Positions 56,811-64,000 of a stretch of DNA of 64,000 bases are shown one piece after another. The stretch is taken from the NCBI GenBank assembly GCA_902520335.1, contig CABYNS010000003.1, positions 82,222 through 146,221 of the forward strand, given 5' to 3'. Source of the stretch: an uncultured Pelagibacteraceae bacterium (GTDB taxonomy: Bacteria > Pseudomonadota > Alphaproteobacteria > Pelagibacterales > Pelagibacteraceae). Position 1 is the stretch's first letter; every line of letters starts with the position of its first letter. Position numbers and translations under genes: made by a program. The notes below the pieces were generated by a model. It had not been told where the DNA came from and did no database searches. It was given only the letters and a program-made list of their open reading frames with translations.

Positions 56811-57484
56811 TATATTTTACCAAAATTTCTTTTAATACTTTTGTAATTCCTAATTATCTTATTATAGTCTTTTTCATTGAAATCAGGCCATAATTTCTTC
56901 TCAAAAAAAATTTCAGAATATGCTAGTTGCCACAGTAAGAAATTGCTTAATCTTTTTGTATTTCCAGTTCTAATCAATAAATCTGGATCTGGTATATTTC
57001 TAGTTTGCAAATATTTACTCAGATTTTTTTCATTAATTATTATATTGTTTTTTTTTAATTCTTTAAAAGCATCAATTAATTCTGCCTTAGAGCCATAATT
57101 TAGAGCTAAATTAATTTGTAACCTTTTATTATTTTTTGTTTTTTTTTCAGATAATTTCAAAAGATTGTTCAATTTTGATGAAAAATTTTTTTTTCCAATA
57201 ATTTTCAACTTAATTTTTTGTTTATTAAGGTCTTCAACTTTATCCTTTAAAAAATCCTCTAAAAGTTTAAATAAAAACTTAATTTCTTTTTTTGGTCGTT
57301 TCCAATTTTCTGTAGAAAATGCATATAATGTTAGAAATTTAACTTTGCTTTTGATAGTCTCTTTTATAATTTTTTCGACAGTATTTAAACCTGCTCTATG
57401 ACCAGCATTTCTTGAATTTTTATTTCTTAATCCCCACCTGCCATTACCATCCATGATAATAGCTACATGATTCAATGGGTTCAT
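56810..57484 (-). CDS. uppS: Undecaprenyl diphosphate synthase
   Basis: A 224-residue cis-prenyltransferase. HVAIIMDGNGRWGLRNKNSRNAGHRAG holds the catalytic Asp and the FPP-binding residues, LTLYAFSTENWKRPKKEI follows, and DLLIRTGNTKRLSNFLLWQLAYSEIFF carries the C-terminal RxGNxxRxSNFxxWQ-type signature. It makes the lipid carrier for cell-wall and LPS precursors. It overlaps frr by four bases and cdsA by one. Confidence 0.96.
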   Translation of the reverse strand: MNPLNHVAIIMDGNGRWGLRNKNSRNAGHRAGLNTVEKIIKETIKSKVKFLTLYAFSTENWKRPKKEIKFLFKLLEDFLKDKVEDLNKQKIKLKIIGKKNFSSKLNNLLKLSEKKTKNNKRLQINLALNYGSKAELIDAFKELKKNNIIINEKNLSKYLQTRNIPDPDLLIRTGNTKRLSNFLLWQLAYSEIFFEKKLWPDFNEKDYNKIIRNYKSIKRNFGKI

Positions 57485-58032
57485 ATAGTCATTATTTCTT
57501 TTTCTTTAGTTAAAACTTTCTCATCAACTGTTGCAATATGTTTGTCAGTTATAGTTTGAACATTTTTTTCATATGACTTTTCATCATCTTCTCCAATTTC
57601 TTTAGATTTCAAAAGTTTTTTTAATTCTTCATTAGCATCTCTTCTAATGTTTCTTATTGAAATTTTGCACTTCTCTCCCATAGATTTTATTAATTTTTTA
57701 AGTTCAGTCCTTCTCTCTTCGTTTAATTCTGGTATTGGTAATCTTATAAGTTGACCATCTATCTGAGGATTTAATCCTAATTCGGATTTTTTTATTGCCG
57801 CATCTACTAAAGATACATTATTTTGATCCCATATTTGGATATTAATCATTCTTGGTTCAGGTGTGGTGATGCTACCGATTTGATTTATAGGCATTTTTTG
57901 ACCATAAACATCTACTTTTATTAAGTCTAACATCGCAGAATTTGCTCTTCCAGTCCTTAATGAAGATAATTCTTTAGAAAATACTTCAATCGCTTTATCC
58001 ATTTTTAGGCTATGTGATTTTTCATCAAACAT
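57481..58032 (-). CDS. frr: Ribosome recycling factor
   Basis: A 183-residue protein. The family pattern is complete: MDKAIEVFSKELSSLRTGRANSAMLD, YGQKMPINQIGSITTPEPRMI, LGLNPQIDGQLIRLPIPELNEERRTEL and KISIRNIRRDANEELKKL. Together with EF-G it splits ribosomes after termination. It begins directly after the tsf stop codon; pyrH, which normally lies between tsf and frr, is not here. Confidence 0.97.
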   Translation of the reverse strand: MFDEKSHSLKMDKAIEVFSKELSSLRTGRANSAMLDLIKVDVYGQKMPINQIGSITTPEPRMINIQIWDQNNVSLVDAAIKKSELGLNPQIDGQLIRLPIPELNEERRTELKKLIKSMGEKCKISIRNIRRDANEELKKLLKSKEIGEDDEKSYEKNVQTITDKHIATVDEKVLTKEKEIMTI

Positions 58033-58884
58033 TTATTCGCCTATCTTAATTCTACTAAATTCCTTAATTTTTAAATCATTAATAGCTAATTCTTTTAAAA
58101 CATCTTGAACTTTTTTTTTTGGTTCCATCACCCAAGCTTGTGTTAAAAGAGCATTTTCTTCTTTGAATTTGTTTATCTTTCCTAAGCTTATCTTTTGAGC
58201 AATCTCCTCAGGTTTTCCAGAATTTTTTAACTCCTCTGCAATTAATTCTTGTTCCTTATCTATAATTTCTTTAGCAATCAAACTAGACTCTAATGCTAAA
58301 GGATTAGATGCAGCAATATGCATTGATAATTGTTTTCCAAAAGTTTTAACTGTTTCTGAATTTTCTTTTGTCTCCAAAGAAACAATTACTGCTAATTTAC
58401 CTAAATTATCTTTAACAACAGTATGTAAATATTGATAATTTACTGAAGAGGAGTTTGAAATTGTTTTAGTTTGTCCGATTGTAATTTTTTCACCAATCTT
58501 TGCAATTAAAGCTACAAGATTATCATTCACAGAAGATCCATTTTTCATTTTGGATTTTTTAAGTTCTTCAAGGTTTGAATTTATAGAATTATTTAATTCA
58601 CTTAATTCTTTTACAAAATTAATAAAATCATCATTTTTGGCAACAAAATCTGTCTCACAATTAACTTCAATTATTGAAGTTTTTTTTTCATCACCACTTA
58701 TAGCTACTACGCCTTCTTTGGCTTCTCTAGACATTTTTTTTGAAGCTTTAGATACACCTTTGATTCTTAAAATTTCTACAGCTTTGTCTAGATCACCATT
58801 TGACTCTTTAATAGCTAAATTACAATCTTTAAAACCTGCGCCGGTTGCTTCTCTAAGTTTTTTAACTTTTTTAATATCACTCAT
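58033..58884 (-). CDS. tsf: Elongation factor Ts
   Basis: A 283-residue nucleotide-exchange factor for EF-Tu. [34 protein letters not shown] is the N-terminal UBA-like module with the LREATGAG signature, [14 protein letters not shown] is the core signature that contacts EF-Tu, and [11 protein letters not shown] begins the second half of the core. It starts two bases after the rpsB stop. Confidence 0.97.
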   Translation of the reverse strand: MSDIKKVKKLREATGAGFKDCNLAIKESNGDLDKAVEILRIKGVSKASKKMSREAKEGVVAISGDEKKTSIIEVNCETDFVAKNDDFINFVKELSELNNSINSNLEELKKSKMKNGSSVNDNLVALIAKIGEKITIGQTKTISNSSSVNYQYLHTVVKDNLGKLAVIVSLETKENSETVKTFGKQLSMHIAASNPLALESSLIAKEIIDKEQELIAEELKNSGKPEEIAQKISLGKINKFKEENALLTQAWVMEPKKKVQDVLKELAINDLKIKEFSRIKIGE

Positions 58885-58886
58885 AT

Positions 58887-59696
58887 TTAATTTACTTTTT
58901 CTTTACTTTTGGAACTAAATTTTTCTTCTAATTTTTCTCTATCTTTTTCTTGAACAGTTTTTGAAGATTTGGTCTCTTTTTTTTTAGTTTCCTTTTTTTC
59001 AGATACTGGAGCTAACTTTTTTGCTGAAATAATTGTCTCTTTGATAAGATTACAGTATAAATCTATTGATCTTCTGGCATCATCATTACCGGGTATTGGA
59101 AAATCTATACCATCAGGATTTGAATTACTATCCAATATTGCAACAATCGGGATTCCTAATTTTACTGACTCTTGGATTGCAAGAGACTCATAATTAGTAT
59201 CAATAATAAATACTAGATCAGGAATTTTTTTCATTTCTGCAATTCCACCTAAAGATCTTTGAAGCTTATCTTTTTTAACACTCATTTTCAGAAGTTCTTT
59301 TTTTGTAAAACCTCTATTCTCGGCTACTAAATTTTGTTCTAGCTGTTTCAATTTTTTAATTGAATTCGAAATAGTTCCCCAGTTTGTTAACATTCCTCCT
59401 AACCATCTATAATTTACAAAATATTGATCAGTTTCTTTCGCAACCTCTGCTATCGCTTCTGACGCTTGTTTTTTTGTAGAGACAAATAATATTTTTCCAT
59501 TATTAGATATAACTTCATGAATTTTTTCTAATGCAACTTTAGTAAGTTCTAGAGTTTGAGTTAAATCTATAATATGGATGGAGTCTCTTTTACCAAAAAT
59601 ATATTTTTTCATTTTTGGATTCCATCTAAGTGTTTTATGTCCTAAATGTACTCCTGCTTCTAATAATTGTTGAATTGTTACGTTAGGTATGTTCAT
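58887..59696 (-). CDS. rpsB: 30S ribosomal protein S2
   Basis: A 269-residue ribosomal protein. [96 protein letters not shown] are the family motifs. The last 45 or so residues are an added Lys/Glu-rich tail of low complexity. It is the first gene of the long rpsB-tsf-frr-uppS-cdsA-dxr-bamA-skp-fabZ-lpx row. Its 131-base upstream region holds a foldable leader. Confidence 0.97.
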   Translation of the reverse strand: MNIPNVTIQQLLEAGVHLGHKTLRWNPKMKKYIFGKRDSIHIIDLTQTLELTKVALEKIHEVISNNGKILFVSTKKQASEAIAEVAKETDQYFVNYRWLGGMLTNWGTISNSIKKLKQLEQNLVAENRGFTKKELLKMSVKKDKLQRSLGGIAEMKKIPDLVFIIDTNYESLAIQESVKLGIPIVAILDSNSNPDGIDFPIPGNDDARRSIDLYCNLIKETIISAKKLAPVSEKKETKKKETKSSKTVQEKDREKLEEKFSSKSKEKVN

Positions 59697-59703
59697 ATTT
59701 ATT

Positions 59704-59743
59704 CCCGGTTAAGCCACCACAGTAATTTCCAATTAAGGACCGG
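59704..59743 (-). promoter_or_regulatory. Structured leader candidate upstream of rpsB
   Basis: On the minus strand CCGGT and ACCGG arms bracket about 30 bases that hold a smaller AATT-GGA-AATT element; the second arm is followed by the ribosome site and ATG within about 12 bases. Ribosomal protein S2 is known to control its own mRNA in other bacteria through the leader. This is a guess from structure and place; no match to a named RNA family is claimed. Confidence 0.35.
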
Positions 59744-59827
59744 AGGTATAAAACCAAAAACTGTGTGCGTTATTTGTTAATTTAGTTGACTATTTACAAA
59801 GATTTTTTTTAATTAACAAGCTTAAAA

Positions 59828-62800
59828 TTATCGAATAATCGCAGAAATTTCTTTATTTCTAATTATATTTAACATTTTTCTGTCGATATTTCTCTTATTC
59901 TTAAGTGTAAAATCCAATTCATTATTTTGGTCTCGTAATTTAATTTTAACAACTGTGTTTCCATTATTAGGGATAATTTTTGAGATTTCGTTCAATTCCT
60001 TTAATGATTTTAAGTTAAAAAGGATCTCTTCTATTGGTTTGTTTATCAACTCTGAAAGTGAAGCTATTTTCTGAACATTTATTCTCTTAAAACGATTTTC
60101 CTCATCTGAAACAGATTTAGCCAAAGTTAATATTATTGATGATCCTTCTTTTAATGTACCACGATTTTTTAATAAAACCTCAGAAAAAATAAATAATTCA
60201 AAAACACTTTTTAAATCAGTTAATTTTAAAACGGCATAAGGATTTCCTTTGGTAGTTTTTCTTTCTTGTATTTTTAATAAGGTTGCAGCAATATTTGAAT
60301 TAATTATTTCATTATCATTATTAAAACTTAAGTAGTCTTTTATATTATAGTCTGCAAATATTTCTTTAAATTGATTTAAGGGATGATCAGATATAAAAAA
60401 GCCAACTGACTCAAATTCTTTGGACAACCTTTCTTCGAATTTCCAATCATCGATCTTTATTATCACTTCACTATCTGGGCTATTATTTTCACCAAATAAA
60501 TCAATCTGATTGGCAGATTTATTTTCATAAATATTTTTTGATTTTGTTATAAAGTTTGGTATTGAATTAAATAACGATTGTCTATTTAAATTTATATTAT
60601 CAAAAGCACCTGCTTTTACTAAACCTTCTAATTGTAACTTATTGATATCTTTTGGGTTTACTCTGTTTAAAAAATCATTAATAGAACTAAATTTTCCATT
60701 TTTAATTCTTTCCTCAACAATATTTGAGACCGCTTCATATCCCACTGCTTTAATAGCTCCTAATGCATAATAGAATTTTTCTCCATCTGTTCTAAAATCT
60801 GCATAACACTCATTTATATCTGGTCTTACTATTTTTATTTTCAATCTTTTTAATTCCTCATAAAACTCATTTAATTTATTTTGATTAGAAATGTCCATTG
60901 TCATTGATGCAGCGATAAACTCTTTTGGATAATAAGTTTTTAGATAAGCTGTTTGATAAGAAATAATTGCGTATGCAGCTGCATGACTTTTGTTAAATCC
61001 ATATTCTGCAAAAGGCTCTATTTTCAAAAATATTCCCGCTGCAACATCTTTGCTAATACCATTGTTTACAGCACCAGAAATGAAGCTTTGTTTTTGCTTT
61101 TCTAACTCTGCTCTTTTCTTTTTTCCCATTGCCCTTCTTAAAATATCTGCTTGACCAGCAGTAAAACCTGATAGTTTTTGTGCAATTTGCATTACTTGTT
61201 CTTGATAAATTATTACTCCATAAGTAGGTCGTAAAATATCTTCAAGTAAAGGGTGTAAATAATCGGGTGTCTTTTTTCCATGTTTGCAATCATTATAAAT
61301 TGGTATATTGCTCATTGGACCTGGTCTATAAAGTGCTACTAAGGCAATAATATCTTCTATATGATTTGGTTTCATTTGCATCAATGCTTCACGCATTCCA
61401 GCACTTTCAATTTGAAATAAACCAACAGTTTTGCCAGATGACAATAAATCAAAAACTTTTTGATCTTCAAAATTTATGTTCTCAATACTAAATTTTTTAT
61501 CTTTTTTTCTTATAAGTTTTTGAGTGTTATTTATTACTGTTAAAGTTTTTAAACCTAAAAAATCAAACTTGATTAATCCTGCATTTTCAGCTGAATACAT
61601 GTCAAATTGTGTTGAAGGTAACAATAAGTCAGAAGTTGGATCCTTATATAATGGAACTATTTCAGTTAACTTTTTATCAGCTATCACAACACCAGCGGCA
61701 TGAGTTGCAACATTTCTATTTAATCCCTCTAATTTTAACGAAAGATCCGTAAGTTTTTTTACTCTACTATCCTCATTTATCAATTTTTGAAGTCTTGGTT
61801 CTCCAGCAATACATTCTGTTAGATTTTGTGGCCTCGATGGATCGAATGGAATCATTTTTGATATACTGTCAACAAACCCATAAGCCAGTCCTAAAACACG
61901 TCCAACATCTCTTATAACCATTCTAGCTTTTAATTTTCCAAATGTGATTATATGAGCAACACTATTTTCATATTTTTTTGTTAAATATTCAAAAACTAAA
62001 TCTCTTTTTTCTTCACAGAAGTCTATATCGAAATCAGGCATTGAAATTCTATCTGGATTTAAAAATCTCTCAAAAATTAAGTTAAATCTTATTGGGTCAA
62101 CATCAGTTATTGAAAGACACCAAGCGACTAGAGAACCAGCACCAGATCCTCTACCAGGCCCAACTGGAATATCATTTTCTTTTGCCCATTTTATATAGTC
62201 AGATACAATTAAAAAATAACTTGCATAATTCATTTTAATTATGATTTCTAACTCATGATCTAATCTATCTTTATATTTCAAATAATTCTTGTCAGATGCA
62301 AAATCTTTATTGTCTAAGTTAAATATCTTTATAAATTTTTCATTAAGACCGTCTAATGAGTCTTTTTTTAAAATTTCATCTGCGCTAATACCTTTGTTAG
62401 AACTTATATTAGGTAAAATAGGTTTAGAAGATAAAGGTCTAAAATTACATCGAAACGGAAAATTATAATTATTTTCTAATGCCTCTGGCAAATCAGTAAA
62501 TAAATCAACCATTTCTGAACTACTTTTGAGGTAATGATGGTTACTAAATCTAACTCTATTTTTTTCATTAACATAGGTCTTATTTTTTATACAAATCAAT
62601 GCATCATGTGCTTCATGCATATCTTTATTTATGTAAAACACCTCGTTAGTTGCGATTAAAGGAATATCTAATTTTTTTGAACTTATTAGATTAAATTTTT
62701 CAAATTCTTTTTCATTTTGATCACCATGACGTTGAATTTCAATATAAAATCTATCTCCATAATTAGCTTTTAGTTTTGAAAAAATTTCACTGATTTCCGA

Positions 62801-63244
62801 AAATTTACCCTTATTAAATAGCTGTCCGAATAAACCGTTAATTGTTCCTGAGAATATTGCTACACCCTCATTGTTATTTAATAATTCATTTAAATCTAAA
62901 TGAGGGTCAGAAAGTTCATCATTTTTAAGAAAGGACAACGATGATAACTTCATTATTGTTTTGTACCCATCCTCATTTAAAGCAAATAAAGGTAATAGAC
63001 CAGTTGTGTCATTTAATTTAAAATTGATTTGCGTTCCAATTATTGGTTGAGACCCAGATTTAGATAATTTTTCAGCAAACTCTAATGCACCACATAAATT
63101 AGAAGTATCGCATAAACCTAAAGCTTTTAACTTTTTATCTTTAGAAATATCTTTTAAATCATCTATCTTAATAGCTCCTTCGCAAATAGAAAACTGGGTA
63201 TGTATTTTTAGATGATTAAAATTTTCAGAATTAGACTCTTGCAT
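59828..63244 (-). CDS. dnaE: DNA polymerase III alpha subunit
   Basis: A 1138-residue replicative polymerase. A PHP domain lies at about 10-280 (starting HLKIHTQFSICEGAI). The C-family polymerase core has VGPGRGSGAGSLVAWCLSITDVDP and the catalytic aspartates in MPDFDIDFCEEKRD, followed by the thumb and fingers regions (VALYRPGPMSNIPIY, EYGFNKSHAAAYAIISYQTAYLKTYYPKEF). A helix-hairpin-helix and an OB-fold (about 990-1060) form the C-terminus. It overlaps lolD by 14 bases at its start. Standard DnaE1 length and motifs. Confidence 0.97.
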   Translation of the reverse strand: MQESNSENFNHLKIHTQFSICEGAIKIDDLKDISKDKKLKALGLCDTSNLCGALEFAEKLSKSGSQPIIGTQINFKLNDTTGLLPLFALNEDGYKTIMKLSSLSFLKNDELSDPHLDLNELLNNNEGVAIFSGTINGLFGQLFNKGKFSEISEIFSKLKANYGDRFYIEIQRHGDQNEKEFEKFNLISSKKLDIPLIATNEVFYINKDMHEAHDALICIKNKTYVNEKNRVRFSNHHYLKSSSEMVDLFTDLPEALENNYNFPFRCNFRPLSSKPILPNISSNKGISADEILKKDSLDGLNEKFIKIFNLDNKDFASDKNYLKYKDRLDHELEIIIKMNYASYFLIVSDYIKWAKENDIPVGPGRGSGAGSLVAWCLSITDVDPIRFNLIFERFLNPDRISMPDFDIDFCEEKRDLVFEYLTKKYENSVAHIITFGKLKARMVIRDVGRVLGLAYGFVDSISKMIPFDPSRPQNLTECIAGEPRLQKLINEDSRVKKLTDLSLKLEGLNRNVATHAAGVVIADKKLTEIVPLYKDPTSDLLLPSTQFDMYSAENAGLIKFDFLGLKTLTVINNTQKLIRKKDKKFSIENINFEDQKVFDLLSSGKTVGLFQIESAGMREALMQMKPNHIEDIIALVALYRPGPMSNIPIYNDCKHGKKTPDYLHPLLEDILRPTYGVIIYQEQVMQIAQKLSGFTAGQADILRRAMGKKKRAELEKQKQSFISGAVNNGISKDVAAGIFLKIEPFAEYGFNKSHAAAYAIISYQTAYLKTYYPKEFIAASMTMDISNQNKLNEFYEELKRLKIKIVRPDINECYADFRTDGEKFYYALGAIKAVGYEAVSNIVEERIKNGKFSSINDFLNRVNPKDINKLQLEGLVKAGAFDNINLNRQSLFNSIPNFITKSKNIYENKSANQIDLFGENNSPDSEVIIKIDDWKFEERLSKEFESVGFFISDHPLNQFKEIFADYNIKDYLSFNNDNEIINSNIAATLLKIQERKTTKGNPYAVLKLTDLKSVFELFIFSEVLLKNRGTLKEGSSIILTLAKSVSDEENRFKRINVQKIASLSELINKPIEEILFNLKSLKELNEISKIIPNNGNTVVKIKLRDQNNELDFTLKNKRNIDRKMLNIIRNKEISAIIR

Positions 63245-63914
63245 TAATGGTTTTTATACTACCATTAACTATTTCCAACATGCAATCTGACTTTTTAGCA
63301 AAAAATCTATTATGAGTTGCAAAGATTATCAGTCGGTTTGGATTTATTTGTTTTTTTAAAAGATCAAAAACATTTTTCGCTGTTTTTAGATCTAAACTTC
63401 CTGTTGGCTCATCTGCTAGGATAACTTGAGGATCGTTAATCAAAGCTCTAGCTATTGATACTCTTTGTTTTTCACCACCAGAAAGTTCTGAAGGATAATG
63501 GTAAATTCGATTTGATAAACCGACTTTTCTTAATAATTGTTTTGATTTTAACATAGAAATTTCTTTATTTTTTTCTATTGATAGATTGGCTAAATATACA
63601 TTTTCTAAAGCTGTGAAATCTGGAAGTAAATTATCTTGTTGGTAAATAATTCCAATTTTATTAGCTCTTAAAATGTCATTATAGTTAGAATTTTCAAAAT
63701 CAATTTGTTTATTTCCATATTTCATTATACCACCAGAAGGTCTATCGATTAATGATAACAGGTTTAATAGTGTTGATTTTCCAGAGCCAGAAGGACCCAT
63801 TAGAGAATAAATTTTTCCAAGTTTAAAATTATATGTCAATTTTTTTAAAACTCTTAGATTTTTTTGGTGAGTAAAAGACTTTGAAATATTTGAGAGTTTA
63901 ATAAAATTATTCAT
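63231..63914 (-). CDS. lolD: Lipoprotein-releasing ABC transporter ATP-binding protein LolD
   Basis: A 227-residue ABC ATPase. It has Walker [11 protein letters not shown]-loop IIYQQDNLLPDFTALENVYL (typical of the MacB/LolD group), signature LSGGEKQRVSIARAL, and Walker B VILADEPTGSLD. Upstream the C-terminal end of a LolC/E permease overlaps it by eight bases, which fixes it as LolD. It powers release of outer-membrane lipoproteins from the inner membrane. Confidence 0.93.
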   Translation of the reverse strand: MNNFIKLSNISKSFTHQKNLRVLKKLTYNFKLGKIYSLMGPSGSGKSTLLNLLSLIDRPSGGIMKYGNKQIDFENSNYNDILRANKIGIIYQQDNLLPDFTALENVYLANLSIEKNKEISMLKSKQLLRKVGLSNRIYHYPSELSGGEKQRVSIARALINDPQVILADEPTGSLDLKTAKNVFDLLKKQINPNRLIIFATHNRFFAKKSDCMLEIVNGSIKTINARV

Positions 63915-64000
63915 ATTTTAATGCTTTTACAGGATCTAATTTTGCTGCTTTTAAAGCAGGGAAAATCGAAACAATAATTGTAATAATTATTGAGCTTAGA
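63907..64000 (-). CDS. Lipoprotein-releasing permease LolC/LolE, C-terminal end (cut by window edge)
   Basis: The last 31 codons of a gene whose start lies outside the window. A hydrophobic stretch (SSIIITIIVSIFPA) is followed by LKAAKLDPVKALKYE and a TAA at 63907-63909. The ending in A-x-LDP-x-x-ALxYE is the standard C-terminus of LolC/LolE permeases (MacB-type fold). It overlaps lolD by eight bases. Which of LolC, LolE or a merged form it is cannot be seen. Confidence 0.85.
   Translation of the reverse strand, partial: LSSIIITIIVSIFPALKAAKLDPVKALKYE

Noticed and set aside
58550..58918. Plus-strand open frame of 122 codons
   Set aside because: Antisense to tsf and the end of rpsB; its composition is that expected of the complementary strand.

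Overview
The window is about 70% A+T and very tightly packed. Most neighbouring genes overlap by 1-24 bases, and nearly all recognisable products have alphaproteobacterial gene order. Short proteins, an LpxI-type lipid A pathway, an AapJQMP-type amino-acid transporter, ntrYX-trkAH order and extreme streamlining all point to the SAR11 clade (Pelagibacterales). I infer this from gene content and composition, not from a database search.

Layout. (1) 1-11820 is a phosphate-starvation block. It holds polyphosphate kinase (partial), SixA, then on the minus strand PlcP, a glycosyltransferase, PhoR, an unknown secreted protein, PstS, PstC, PstA, PstB, PhoU and PhoB, with a diacylglycerol kinase-like gene diverging from plcP. 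The pstS and plcP upstream regions share a nearly identical 18-base sequence that looks like the local Pho box. (2) 11821-17675 holds ManC, IlvD, ValS, tRNA-Cys and tRNA-Asn. (3) 17680-22662 holds an XRE regulator and the amino-acid ABC transporter aapJQMP. (4) 22836-26041 is a 3.2-kb genomic island at the 3' end of tRNA-Arg(UCU). It is bounded by a perfect 45-bp repeat of the tRNA 3' half and carries a T5orf172/GIY-YIG protein and four small unknown genes, with no integrase. (5) 26107-32045 holds TrkH, TrkA, NtrX and NtrY. (6) 32072-34135 holds IspDF, PgpA and a CinA-type amidase. (7) 34112-40562, minus strand, holds Coq10-like protein, LipA, FtsB-like protein, Eno, KdsA, PyrG, SecG and TpiA. 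(8) 40619-48025, plus strand, holds a PpiD-like protein, TrpE, TrpG, TrpD, TrpC, LexA and GltX. (9) 48005-59696, minus strand, is the envelope and translation cluster: RpsB, Tsf, Frr, UppS, CdsA, Dxr, BamA, Skp, FabZ, LpxD, LpxA, LpxI, LpxB. (10) 59828-64000 holds DnaE, LolD and the C-terminal end of a LolC/E permease.

How they work together. The first block senses low phosphate (PhoR/PhoB/PhoU), imports phosphate (PstSCAB), and probably recycles membrane phospholipid phosphate by converting phospholipid to diacylglycerol (PlcP) and then to glycolipid (glycosyltransferase). The presence of LpxI in the lipid A cluster removes the need to read the PlcP gene as LpxH. The rest is housekeeping apart from the tRNA-Arg island, which is the only clear accessory DNA. 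The most notable items are the island and its paired repeats, the shared Pho-box sequence, a four-half-site LexA operator directly before lexA, and an NtrX whose Walker B glutamate is replaced by glutamine.
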